The notes under the pieces were generated by a model that saw only the letters and a list, made by a program, of their open reading frames with translations, was not told where the DNA came from and ran no database searches. 64,000 nucleotides of DNA from JBDWFY01 sp965275915 (GTDB lineage Bacteria; Pseudomonadota; Alphaproteobacteria; Rhizobiales; Stappiaceae). Made by a program: the position numbers and the translations under genes. The DNA lies in assembly GCA_965275915.1 (NCBI GenBank), contig CBDHYI010000008.1, positions 372,001 through 436,000 of the forward strand, in the 5' to 3' direction. Every line of letters begins with the position of its first letter. The first letter of the stretch is position 1. This document shows, one piece after another, positions 18,573 through 27,149 of the stretch.

Positions 18573-19636
18573 GTCGAAACCCTCCGTATCCATTGGTCGA
18601 GCGCGACAGCGGCAATGATCAGACAGCCGATGGCAAAGAGCTCCCACTGCGGATCCGCGCCGGCAAGTTTGAGGCCGGATGAAAACACACCGACTATGAG
18701 GGCCCCGAACAGCGATCCCTGAATAGCCCCGCGTCCGCCGAACAGTGATGTCCCGCCGATAACGACTGCGGTGATGCTATCCAGATTGGCATCGACGAAA
18801 CTTGACGGGCTGACCGAGCCCACACGTCCGATAGCGGCCCATGCGCCAATGCCGCAGATCAGGCCCGCGACCATATAAACCGACAACAGCAGGCGGTCGC
18901 TGCGAATGCCGGAAAGCTCGGCGGCATCCTTGTCGTCACCGACGGCATAGACATGCCGCCCCCAGGACGTCCGGTTCAGGAGATACCAGAACAGGATAAA
19001 GACAAAGATCATCAGGAAAACGCCGTAGGTAAAAACGGCACCGCCGATGTTGACGCGTTCGCCGAAAAACTTCAGGAGCGGCGCTGCTGCGTCAATATCC
19101 TGCGAACGGATCGATTGTGAGCCTGTATAGAGATAGACGATGGCGAGGAATATCCGCCACGTGCCCAGCGTAACGATGAAGGGCGGCAGCTTGATGCGGG
19201 TGACCAGCAAACCGTTGACGGCGCCACACAGCGTCGCAACGCCAAGGCCGCAAAGAATGGCAAAGGATGTCGGGAGGCCGTAGGTTACCGAGAGGTGTCC
19301 CATGATCACGTAGCTGAGCACCATGATCGCCGCGACGCTGAGATCGATACCCGCCGTCAGAATGATGAGGGTCTGTGCGCAGGCCAGAATGCCGACAATT
19401 GCGACCTGCTGCATGATGAGCGAAAGGTTGAACAGCGAGAAGAACCGCCCGCCGGCAATGAATCCGAACACCGCGATTGCCATGATCAGGATGATCACGG
19501 GAACCATTGCCGGGTTGCCATGCAGAAAATGCTGGATGCTTCCTAATACACCGCGATGCTGATGGTCGAACTCGGCGACGGACTGATCGCTGTCGGAGAG
19601 TTTTTCCTCAAAATTGTCAGATTGTGCAGACCCCAT
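18569..19636 (-). CDS. frcC: Fructose ABC transporter permease
   Basis: The 355-residue inner-membrane protein is of the BPD_transp_2 type used by ribose/xylose/fructose importers, with about ten hydrophobic segments. Diagnostic features are ILTAGIDLSVAAIM, GRHVYAVGDDKDAAELSGI and the VVIGGTSLFGGRGAIQGSLFGAL loop. The start at 19636 has GAGGGGG upstream. It is separated from frcB by a 249-bp gap that holds a hairpin and a family-B repeat, and overlaps frcA by four bases. Confidence 0.88.
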   Translation of the reverse strand: MGSAQSDNFEEKLSDSDQSVAEFDHQHRGVLGSIQHFLHGNPAMVPVIILIMAIAVFGFIAGGRFFSLFNLSLIMQQVAIVGILACAQTLIILTAGIDLSVAAIMVLSYVIMGHLSVTYGLPTSFAILCGLGVATLCGAVNGLLVTRIKLPPFIVTLGTWRIFLAIVYLYTGSQSIRSQDIDAAAPLLKFFGERVNIGGAVFTYGVFLMIFVFILFWYLLNRTSWGRHVYAVGDDKDAAELSGIRSDRLLLSVYMVAGLICGIGAWAAIGRVGSVSPSSFVDANLDSITAVVIGGTSLFGGRGAIQGSLFGALIVGVFSSGLKLAGADPQWELFAIGCLIIAAVALDQWIRRVST

Positions 19637-19649
19637 GTCCCCCTCGCAT

Positions 19650-19820
19650 CAGATTGAAGCCGTTTCTCTGTCCCTTGGGATAGGCCGATTGGTCCGGCTG
19701 CAGCGTTGCAAACCCTTGAAAACCGGATGGTTTCCTGCAGATTTGCGCCCCGTATTCAAACAGCACGATCCGAACAAATCGGCTCATACCGTTTTAAGCG
19801 CATATATGGGTCCACACCCT
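19650..19820. repeat. Palindromic repeat, family B copy 1 (left end missing)
   Basis: This 171-bp stretch between frcB and frcC matches the repeat at 47447-47655 along its whole length. It carries the core GAAAACCGGATGGTTTC at 19715-19738, the CGATCCGAACAAATCGGCTC block and a right end close to CCATACCCT (here CCACACCCT). The roughly 37 bases of the left terminal inverted repeat are absent. The homology stops next to the GAGGGGG ribosome site of frcC, so the copy is truncated or was trimmed by selection. Confidence 0.75.
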
Positions 19821-19845
19821 AACCCAACCTGCCGGTTCTTCAAAA

Positions 19846-19869
19846 GCCTGTCCCAAAAATGGGACAGGC
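19846..19869 (-). promoter_or_regulatory. Intra-operon hairpin after frcB
   Basis: GCCTGTCCC at 19846-19854 pairs perfectly with GGGACAGGC at 19861-19869, with a six-base loop. On the minus strand it lies 16 bases after the frcB stop and ends in TTTT. Hairpins at this position in sugar ABC operons commonly make more of the binding protein than of the permease, by partial termination or by protecting the 3' end. Confidence 0.75.
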
Positions 19870-19885
19870 CGTTTCGTTGGTCTCC

Positions 19886-20902
19886 TTAACCCCAGCAGCG
19901 GTCAAGTCCTTCCTGCACGGAGATGGACGCAACGCCGTCGACCGGCTGGTCCGTGACCAGATTGACGCCGGTGTTGAAGAAGTCGAGGCCTTCGGAGGGC
20001 TCCGGCTTGGCACCGCTTTTCGCCCATTCGGCAATCGCCTCGATACCCAGGGATGCCATCAGCAGCGGGTATTGCTGCGATGTCGCGCCGATCACGCCGT
20101 CCTTGACATTTGCAACACCGGGGCAGCCGCCATCCACGGAAACGATCAGAACGTCATTTTCCTTGCCGAACGCTTTCAGGGTCTCATACGCGCCGGCGGC
20201 GGAGGGTTCGTTGATCGTGTAGATGACATTGATGTCCGGGTCCTTTGAAAGCAGGGCTTCCATGGCATTGCGCCCGCCTTCCTCGTTTCCGGCCGTGACT
20301 TCATTGCCGATGATGCGCGGGTCATCTTCATCGCCCCACTTACTGACATCTTTGACGTCAATCCCGAAACCGGTCAGGAAACCCTGGTCGCGCAGCACCC
20401 CCACCGAAGGCTGGCTTTCTGCAAGGTCGAGCATGCCGATCTTGGCGTTCGCAGCGCCATCGCCGAGTTTGGCAGCAGCCCATGCGCCGATCAGCCGCCC
20501 GGCTTCGAAGTTATCGGTTGCGAAGGTGGCGTCGGCGGAATCGATCGGCTCAAGCGGGGTATCCAGCGCAATGACCAGCAGACCGGCGTCCCGCGCCTGT
20601 TTGACAGGCTCGACGATCGCCTTGGTGTCGGATGCCGTAATCAGAATACCCTTTGCGCCCGAGGCAATGCACGTTTCAATGGCGGCAACCTGCGTTTCGT
20701 GGTCTCCGTCCACTTTGCCCGCAAAGGTCTGCAGGTCAATCCCGAGCTCATTGGCTTTGGCGGTCGCCCCTTCCTTCATTTTGACGAAAAACGGATTGAT
20801 GTCGGTTTTCGTGATCAGGCAGGCAGATGTGTCTGCGGAGAGTGCGGGCGCAGCGCCCATCATCGTGACAGCGGAGGCTGCAAGCAGTAATTTACGGATC
20901 AT
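19886..20902 (-). CDS. frcB: Fructose ABC transporter periplasmic binding protein
   Basis: The 338-residue protein has a Sec signal peptide (MIRKLLLAASAVTMMGAAPALSA, cleaved about residue 23) followed by a ribose-binding-type fold starting TSACLITKTDINPFFVKM. The PBP type 1 landmarks KGILITASD, VIALDTPL and TINEPSAAG are present. The ATG at 20902 has GGAGGAAACG upstream. Similarity to FrcB and the gene order give the fructose assignment; ribose or mannose binding may occur too, as reported for rhizobial FrcB. Confidence 0.9.
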   Translation of the reverse strand: MIRKLLLAASAVTMMGAAPALSADTSACLITKTDINPFFVKMKEGATAKANELGIDLQTFAGKVDGDHETQVAAIETCIASGAKGILITASDTKAIVEPVKQARDAGLLVIALDTPLEPIDSADATFATDNFEAGRLIGAWAAAKLGDGAANAKIGMLDLAESQPSVGVLRDQGFLTGFGIDVKDVSKWGDEDDPRIIGNEVTAGNEEGGRNAMEALLSKDPDINVIYTINEPSAAGAYETLKAFGKENDVLIVSVDGGCPGVANVKDGVIGATSQQYPLLMASLGIEAIAEWAKSGAKPEPSEGLDFFNTGVNLVTDQPVDGVASISVQEGLDRCWG

Positions 20903-20982
20903 AACGTTTCCTCCCTGGTCTTTGTTGTCTGATGCCGGGCGGACAGACCAGAAAATCTGCCCGGCACCGCAAGCCACGTCAT

Positions 20983-22266
20983 CTAGTTGGGGACCGTACC
21001 GGCGACACGCCGGGTTGCATTCCCGAAACTGCTGTTGGTCAAAATGGATGCGCGCGGCGAGAAATTTATGAAAAGCGGCAGGGCGGCTGCGCCGATGGCC
21101 CCCGCATCCGGTCCGAAAGATCCCACTTCGATGCGCGGCGGATTGCGTCCCTCGGGTGCGCGCCGCGCCATTTCCTGCTCGAGCGAGTCCTTGAGGCGGA
21201 CCTGGAGGCCGCCATTGAGATCGCTGTCGATGATCAAAAGCGGGACGTCGAGGATGGCAAGTGCGGAATAGACCGACGGAACAAGCGCATCCACGCAGTC
21301 CTCAATCCACTCGGTGACAGCCCGGTGACCATCTTCAACAATGGCTTCCAACGCGGTGCGATCCCGGGCCTTGACACCGAAATAATCCAGATGCCGGATA
21401 AGGGCATTGAGCGATGCGCGTGTGATCAGGATGTCCCAGGCGCCTTTCGGCTTGGGAGCCGAGGGCAGGCGGCTTGGCGGTACGGGCATTGTCGCAACAT
21501 CGCCGGCGTTGGCGGTCTCGCCGTAAAGAGGATCGCCATTCAGAATCACGCCCCCGCCGATAGCCGGGCCAATGAACATATAAAGGAACGATTTCCGCTC
21601 CTGATCCTGGCCGTAGAACAGTTCGGCAATCGCACTGGCTGTTCCGTCATTTTCAGCAAATACCGGCAGCCCTGCCTTGTCTTCCAGGGCCTTGCGGAAA
21701 TCATACTCCTGCCACTGAAGAAAAATCTCAGGCGGCAAAGCGAGTTGCCTCAGCCAGTTGCCCATATTGTACGGCTGCGCGAGACCGATTCCCGTCACGC
21801 GGTTCTCAATCGATGCCGGCTCTTGCGGCACCTGAGCCAACATCATGTCGATGTCCTGAGAGATGATCTGAAGCGCCGTTTCCGGTTCGGGCAAAGTCGG
21901 GCCGTGGGATTGTTGCGCAATGACCTGACCGGTCAGGTCCATAAGAACGGTTTCGATGCTGCTTCGATCCAGGCGAACGCCCACGCCGTAGGCTCCCCCT
22001 TCACGCAATCGGTAAAGGGTCGCCGGTTGTCCCCGACCTCCGGCATGGCGTTTGCCGGTGATCTCGATAAGACCATAGCCTTCCAACTCGTCAATAATCG
22101 TTCCGACCGCGGCACTGGTCAGAGTCGCACGGCGTGCCAACTCGGCTTTGGATGCTTCGCTGCAGCGTCTGAGCTCCCGCAAAACGATGCGTTCGTTGTA
22201 GCGGCGGACCTGAACCGAATTGCTTCCTCTTCCGTCCGTTGTGTTGACGGGGGGCGTACCGCGCAT
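20983..22266 (-). CDS. frcR: ROK-family transcriptional repressor of the fructose operon
   Basis: The 427-residue protein has a winged helix-turn-helix (about residues 18-85, RELRRCSEASKAELARR...LTSAAVGTIIDEL) followed by a ROK sugar-sensing domain (AENDGTASAIAEL, GPAIGGGVILNGDPLYGE). The zinc-binding CxCGxxGC segment of many ROK proteins is absent. I chose ATG 22266 with GAGGAAAG upstream; a longer frame to 22326 lacks a ribosome site. The gap to frcB is 80 bases in the same direction and contains a GCCGGGC/GCCCGGC inverted repeat (20935-20966) that could be an operator. Confidence 0.82.
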   Translation of the reverse strand: MRGTPPVNTTDGRGSNSVQVRRYNERIVLRELRRCSEASKAELARRATLTSAAVGTIIDELEGYGLIEITGKRHAGGRGQPATLYRLREGGAYGVGVRLDRSSIETVLMDLTGQVIAQQSHGPTLPEPETALQIISQDIDMMLAQVPQEPASIENRVTGIGLAQPYNMGNWLRQLALPPEIFLQWQEYDFRKALEDKAGLPVFAENDGTASAIAELFYGQDQERKSFLYMFIGPAIGGGVILNGDPLYGETANAGDVATMPVPPSRLPSAPKPKGAWDILITRASLNALIRHLDYFGVKARDRTALEAIVEDGHRAVTEWIEDCVDALVPSVYSALAILDVPLLIIDSDLNGGLQVRLKDSLEQEMARRAPEGRNPPRIEVGSFGPDAGAIGAAALPLFINFSPRASILTNSSFGNATRRVAGTVPN

Positions 22267-22464
22267 CCCACTTTCCTCACAGTGTTTTTCTCGCGTGATT
22301 TTCGGGATTATTATTTTATAAATCACGTTTATTTAATAGATGAAACACGGCTTCCGCTGCGACGTCAAGCAGAATTTTGCTGTATTTTGGCAAAGTGTTC
22401 CAGAAAGAGCGTAAACCACTTTTGTGCTGCTGATCCAGCATAAACAAAACATGCTCTCGGGTTC

Positions 22465-22499
22465 AAAACCGTTTTCGGTTGTCTTTCGAAATCGGTTTT
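22465..22499. promoter_or_regulatory. Candidate LacI-type operator pair between frcR and the lacI gene
   Basis: AAAACCGTTTT at 22465-22475 is a perfect odd palindrome. AAATCGGTTTT at 22489-22499 is a near copy 24 bases downstream. Both have the A-rich, CG-centred, T-rich form of LacI-family sites and lie just before the LacI-family gene at 22553, so autoregulation is likely. frcR transcription runs away on the other side. Confidence 0.5.
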
Positions 22500-22552
22500 G
22501 ATAGGTGTTTTCAGATCGACAATGCTACCGATGGGGTTCAGCAGGAACGACA

Positions 22553-23629
22553 ATGGGTCCGGTCAGACATAATGTGACGATCGGTGATGTCGCGCGCCGT
22601 TTGGGTATCGCCAAAGGCACGGTGTCCCGCGCCTTGAACAATTATCCGGACATTTCTCCTGAGACACGCATGCGCGTGCTTGCCGCCGTGGATGAGTTGG
22701 GATACCGCCCTTCGTCCATCGCGCGCCGGCTCAAGAGGGGGCGCGTGGAGACGGTCGGTATCGTCCTGCCGACGGCCAATGCGCATATTTCGGATCCGTT
22801 TCTTTCGGAGTTTCTCGACGGCCTGTCCCAGGGACTGGGCCGGAGGGATCACGATCTGCTTGTCGCGACGGCCCCCGATGCGGAAGGCACGCTGGCCGTG
22901 TACGAGCGCCTTCTGGCTGCCTCCAAAGTGGATGGCATGATTGTGACGCGAACCCTCACGCGCGATCCCAGGATCGAGTATCTGAAGCAGCGGGGCGTTC
23001 CCTTCGTTGCCCACGGCAGAACTGAAGATCCGAGCGGCTATGCCTGGTTTGACATTGACAACGAGGCTGCGCTGGAACTTGCGGCGGCTCACGCCATCGG
23101 TCTTGGCCACACGCGGATTGCCTATATGGGTGCGCCGCTGGACATGAATTTTGCCGGACTGAGACTGTCGGGTTTCAAACGAGGCCTGGAACAGGCGGGC
23201 CTGACGGTCGACCCGGCGTTGATTACCGAAACGCCGCTTGACGAGATTGAAGGATATGAGGCTGCGAAACAGCTCCTGATGCAGCCATTGCCGCCCACGG
23301 CGATTTTGGCGGCGGTTGACGTTCTGGCGGCCGGAGCCGTGAAAGCTGCCCGGCAACTGGGGTTGGCGGTCGGCTCGGATGTGAGCGTCATCGGCTATGA
23401 CGGTGCGCCGCTGGGCCGATATCTGGAGCCTCCTTTGACGACCCTGTCGCAGTCGGTCGCGGAGGCCGGTGCGGCGGTTGCCGAGATGATGCTGGCTCTG
23501 ATTGACGGAGCGCCGGCGCATCTGCACCAGAGAGTGGCGGAAGTTTCGCTGGTGCGCCGTGCTTCGGACGGTCCGCCGCGGCTGACGCCGCAGGAACTGC
23601 GCGAAACAATAGACAAGCCGGCGGCCTAA
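22553..23629 (+). CDS. LacI-family transcriptional regulator
   Basis: The 358-residue repressor has an N-terminal helix-turn-helix (VTIGDVARRLGIAKGTVSRALNNYPDISPETR, about residues 8-40), the hinge YRPSSIARRLKRG and a periplasmic-binding-protein-like sugar domain ending with SVIGYDGAPLGRYLEPPLTTLSQ. The ATG at 22553 has AGGA upstream. It is followed 101 bases later by a glycoside hydrolase and then glycerol kinase on the same strand, its probable targets. The inducer is unknown; a glucoside or its aglycone fits the context. Confidence 0.88.
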   Translation: MGPVRHNVTIGDVARRLGIAKGTVSRALNNYPDISPETRMRVLAAVDELGYRPSSIARRLKRGRVETVGIVLPTANAHISDPFLSEFLDGLSQGLGRRDHDLLVATAPDAEGTLAVYERLLAASKVDGMIVTRTLTRDPRIEYLKQRGVPFVAHGRTEDPSGYAWFDIDNEAALELAAAHAIGLGHTRIAYMGAPLDMNFAGLRLSGFKRGLEQAGLTVDPALITETPLDEIEGYEAAKQLLMQPLPPTAILAAVDVLAAGAVKAARQLGLAVGSDVSVIGYDGAPLGRYLEPPLTTLSQSVAEAGAAVAEMMLALIDGAPAHLHQRVAEVSLVRRASDGPPRLTPQELRETIDKPAA

Positions 23630-23730
23630 CGACCGCGGCGGCGTTCGCCCGGCAACAGTGTGATGCCCGTTGAAGCGGATATCCGGTCACATTCGTTGCA
23701 ACAGAAGCCGAATTTTTTGGGATTGCCCGG

Positions 23731-25047
23731 ATGACTGAAACATCCTCAAACGAGAAAGAAAACATGCGACCAGATTTGGATGCCGCCGCGAAAGCCATTT
23801 TGCAACAGAACGATCATGGCGGATATACCATCCCGACCAAGGGCCTTTATCCGTACCAGTGGAATTGGGATTCCGCTTTTTCCGCCCTTGGTATTGCGAC
23901 CTTTGACATGAACCGCGCCTGGCAGGAGATTGAAACGCTTTTTGAAGGCCAATGGCCGGACGGCATGGTGCCCCATATTGTTTTCAGAAAGAATGATCCG
24001 GACTATTTTCCGGGCCCCACGGTTTGGGGAACGCCGGCCACGCCGCCCACGTCAGGCATCTCGCAGCCACCGGTTGTGGCGACGATTTTGCGCACATTGC
24101 TGGATCGGTCGCATTCCGCTGAATATCAGGAACGGTTGCGCAAACTGTTTCCGAAGATCATGCGCTGGCACAGATGGTTTCATACCTATCGCGATCCGGA
24201 TAATCTGGGAATCATTGCAGCGGTCCATCCGTGGGAAACCGGGCGGGACAACAGCGCCGAATGGGATAGGGCGCTTGAAACTGTCGATACGAGCGGTATT
24301 GGCACTTACGAGCGGCGTGACACCGGTCATGTCGATCCGAGCATGCGGCCCCATGCGATCGAATATGACCGGTATCTGGGCCTGGTAAAATTCGGTCGGG
24401 ATGTCGGATGGGATCCTGAACGCGTTGCGCGGGACTGTCCGTTTTTCATCGCGGATGTGGGCCTGACCATGACACTTCTTCGGGCGGACCGCGATTTGCT
24501 GGAGATCGCCCGGAGCTTCGGGGAAAAAGAGGCGGCGGAACAGATTTCCGCTTGGATTTCGGCGTCTGAACAAGGCGTCGAGCGCTTGTGGAATGACGAA
24601 CTGGACGCCTATACGGCTCTGGATCTCAGAAGCGGCAGGCGGATCAATCACATTACGTCTCCTGCGTTTCTTGCCTGGTATGCGGGGGTTGCCGACGGTG
24701 AAAAATCCGAAAAGCTTCTGGGCCACCTTGAAAGATTTTGGGCAAAAGCTCCCTATGGCGTGCCGAGCCTTGACCCCGACGATGCGCGCTTTGATTCCAT
24801 TCGTTATTGGCTGGGACCGATCTGGCTGATGGTCAACTACATGATTGCCTGCGGCCTGTTTGAAAGCGGACACCACGATTTTGGCGAGCGTATTCGCTCA
24901 AACTCCCAGGAACTTGTCGAACGCGCGGGTTTCTATGAGAGCTTTTGTCCGGTAACCGGCAAGGGGTGCGGCGGCGGCGACTTTTCATGGTCGGCCGCAA
25001 TATGGCTGGCCTGGGCGACGCCGGGCGGACTGAAAGCCGTGGCGTAA
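23731..25047 (+). CDS. MGH1-like glycoside hydrolase ((alpha/alpha)6 barrel; possible glycosylglycerate/glycosylglycerol hydrolase)
   Basis: The 438-residue protein resembles the mannosyl-/glucosylglycerate hydrolase branch related to GH63 and trehalases. Characteristic segments are YPYQWNWDSAFSALGIA (residues about 40-56, with an acidic Asp), QPPVVATIL, HPWETGRDNSAEWD with a candidate catalytic Asp/Glu, and the C-terminal YWLGPIWLMVNYMI and GGGDFSWSAAIWL. It has no signal peptide, so the substrate is cleaved in the cytoplasm. It follows a LacI regulator and precedes glycerol kinase by 238 bases. Glycosylglycerol would yield glycerol for GlpK; glycosylglycerate is the alternative. No sugar transporter is adjacent. 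Confidence 0.7.
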   Translation: MTETSSNEKENMRPDLDAAAKAILQQNDHGGYTIPTKGLYPYQWNWDSAFSALGIATFDMNRAWQEIETLFEGQWPDGMVPHIVFRKNDPDYFPGPTVWGTPATPPTSGISQPPVVATILRTLLDRSHSAEYQERLRKLFPKIMRWHRWFHTYRDPDNLGIIAAVHPWETGRDNSAEWDRALETVDTSGIGTYERRDTGHVDPSMRPHAIEYDRYLGLVKFGRDVGWDPERVARDCPFFIADVGLTMTLLRADRDLLEIARSFGEKEAAEQISAWISASEQGVERLWNDELDAYTALDLRSGRRINHITSPAFLAWYAGVADGEKSEKLLGHLERFWAKAPYGVPSLDPDDARFDSIRYWLGPIWLMVNYMIACGLFESGHHDFGERIRSNSQELVERAGFYESFCPVTGKGCGGGDFSWSAAIWLAWATPGGLKAVA

Positions 25048-25285
25048 GCAGCGGCTGAGGAGTATCCTTTCCTGCGTTTTCCATTTCAGTTCACACAAGA
25101 CCGCCGGTTGAGCGCCCGGTAATGTGCACCGCGGCTTGACCGGCCTGTCAATCCGGCCTTTATGTTGGTCAGCGAGCACTTTCATGAAAAAGCGGCGGCT
25201 GGCTGAACAGGGCAGTGCGGGCGGGATTTTCGAAGTGTCGGGACAGCAGCAACCGTCCTGTCCGTTAAAGGGAGGAAACGAATCC

Positions 25286-26791
25286 GTGACTGAAAAATCG
25301 CTCATTCTTGCCATCGACCAGGGGACGACCTCGACGCGGTCCATCATTTTCGACGGAACATTCCGCGCGATTGGCAGTTCGCAGGAGGAGTTCGATCAGC
25401 ATTTTCCGGATTCGGGCTGGGTTGAGCATGATCCGGAAGATCTTTGGCAAACGACTGTCAAAACGGCAAAAGCCGCGCTGGCGGACGCCGGCATCCCGGC
25501 CGGCGAGATTGCCGCCATCGGTATCACCAACCAGCGGGAAACGACGGTGGTCTGGGACCGGGAAAGCGGCGAAGCGATCCACCGGGCAATCGTGTGGCAG
25601 GACAGGCGCACATCCGCCTTTTGCCAAAAACTCAGGGACGACGGCCTGGAGGAGCTTTTTGTCGCCAAAACCGGATTGCTGCTCGACCCTTATTTTTCAG
25701 CCACGAAAGTTCACTGGCTTCTGGAAAATGTCGAGGGCGCGCGTGAAAAGGCGAATGCCGGGCAGCTGCTTTTTGGCACAGTCGACAGCTGGCTTGTCTG
25801 GAAACTGACCGGTGGCCGGGTTCACGCAACGGATGCCACCAATGCGGCCCGGACGATGCTTTACAATATCCACGAGGGGCGTTGGGACGAAGAGCTGCTC
25901 GATGTGTTGAAGATCCCCGCGTCCATGCTCCCCGACGTTAAGGACTGCGCGGCGGATTTCGGTCATACCGAGGCTGATATCCTCGGCGTGTCTCTGCCGA
26001 TTGCCGGGATTGCCGGTGATCAGCAGGCGGCCACCGTCGGCCAGGCCTGTTTCGAGCCGGGAATGTTCAAATCGACATACGGAACCGGTTGTTTTGCGCT
26101 GCTGAATACCGGGGACAGTCCGGTTCGTTCGACCAACCGGCTTTTGACGACCATTGCCTATCAGTTGAACGGCAAACCCGTTTACGCTCTGGAAGGCGCG
26201 ATTTTTATTGCCGGTGCGGCGGTTCAGTGGCTGCGGGACGGTCTGGGCATCATTGAGCGTGCAGATCAGTCCGGAGAACTGGCTGCGGAGGCGGATCCGA
26301 CACAAAGTGTGTATCTGGTGCCGGCCTTCACCGGTCTTGGCGCACCCTGGTGGGATGCGGACGCCAGAGGGGCGATTTTCGGCCTGACCCGATCGTCCGG
26401 CCCGCGCGAACTTTCTCAGGCGGCGCTTGAAGCGGTCTGCTATCAGACCCTGGATCTTCTGCGCGCAATGCGGGACGACTGGGCAACCTCGGCCGATACG
26501 GTTCTCAGGGTTGACGGTGGCATGGTCGCCAGCGATTGGGCCATGCAGCGGCTTTCGGATATCCTGGATGCGCCGGTTGACCGGCCGGTTATTCTTGAAA
26601 CCACCGCACTGGGTGCGGCCTGGCTTGCCGGTCATCACGTTGGCGCCTGGCCGGATATGGAAGGATTTGCCGACAGCTGGAAACGGGAGCGCCGCTTTGA
26701 GCCTGCCATGGATCATGACCTGCGCGAAAAGAAACTGGCCGGCTGGAAAGAGGCCGTCAGGCGGGTGTTGACCGACTATCAGTCAGGGTGA
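25286..26791 (+). CDS. glpK: Glycerol kinase
   Basis: The 501-residue FGGY kinase makes sn-glycerol 3-phosphate from glycerol and ATP. Landmarks are LAIDQGTTSTRSIIFD, GITNQRETTVVWDRESG, IVWQDRRTS, GIAGDQQAATVGQ with the catalytic aspartate, and VPAFTGLGAPWWDADARG. The GTG at 25286 is chosen because GGGAGG lies about ten bases upstream and it gives the usual length. An in-frame upstream extension to 25124 has no family similarity. No glpF or glpD is adjacent; the neighbouring glycosidase suggests the glycerol comes from a glycoside. Confidence 0.93.
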   Translation: MTEKSLILAIDQGTTSTRSIIFDGTFRAIGSSQEEFDQHFPDSGWVEHDPEDLWQTTVKTAKAALADAGIPAGEIAAIGITNQRETTVVWDRESGEAIHRAIVWQDRRTSAFCQKLRDDGLEELFVAKTGLLLDPYFSATKVHWLLENVEGAREKANAGQLLFGTVDSWLVWKLTGGRVHATDATNAARTMLYNIHEGRWDEELLDVLKIPASMLPDVKDCAADFGHTEADILGVSLPIAGIAGDQQAATVGQACFEPGMFKSTYGTGCFALLNTGDSPVRSTNRLLTTIAYQLNGKPVYALEGAIFIAGAAVQWLRDGLGIIERADQSGELAAEADPTQSVYLVPAFTGLGAPWWDADARGAIFGLTRSSGPRELSQAALEAVCYQTLDLLRAMRDDWATSADTVLRVDGGMVASDWAMQRLSDILDAPVDRPVILETTALGAAWLAGHHVGAWPDMEGFADSWKRERRFEPAMDHDLREKKLAGWKEAVRRVLTDYQSG

Positions 26792-27149
26792 CCCTGTGTC
26801 TGTTGATGCGGGGTCGGCAGGACAGGTATTGTGAGTGCCAAAGGATGGGCCGCAGCGACCGGCAGCGCTATGTCCTTGCATGGCGTGTCTTGAGCCGGTG
26901 AATTGGTGAGCCGCAGGTAACGCGGTTTAGAGTGCGGGAACCAGCCATTGGAAGATGCCGCAGCGTCGCCGGTTGACCGGCCTTTGCGGAATTGCCACCA
27001 TCTGACCGGATTGCGGGATGATGGTCGGACGAAACAGGGATCGACGATCGCGTGTCGCATGTCTTTGGGCATCGCGACATGGAAATATGAATGTAGAATG
27101 GCCGTGCCGGTGGCGGAGCCGGTGAGAGCTGTTCCGGGATGGAGAGTTG
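26792..27149. other. 358-bp spacer between glpK and the acyl-CoA ligase gene
   Basis: I see no gene or RNA here. Short frames on both strands have no ribosome sites and no family resemblance. GGAGAG at 27141-27146 is the ribosome site of the following gene. No strong terminator was found after glpK. Confidence 0.4.

Noticed and set aside
20932..22443. A 503-residue plus-strand frame across frcR.
   Set aside because: It lies fully opposite the ROK regulator, whose domain motifs are clear; the plus-strand product has no recognisable motif.
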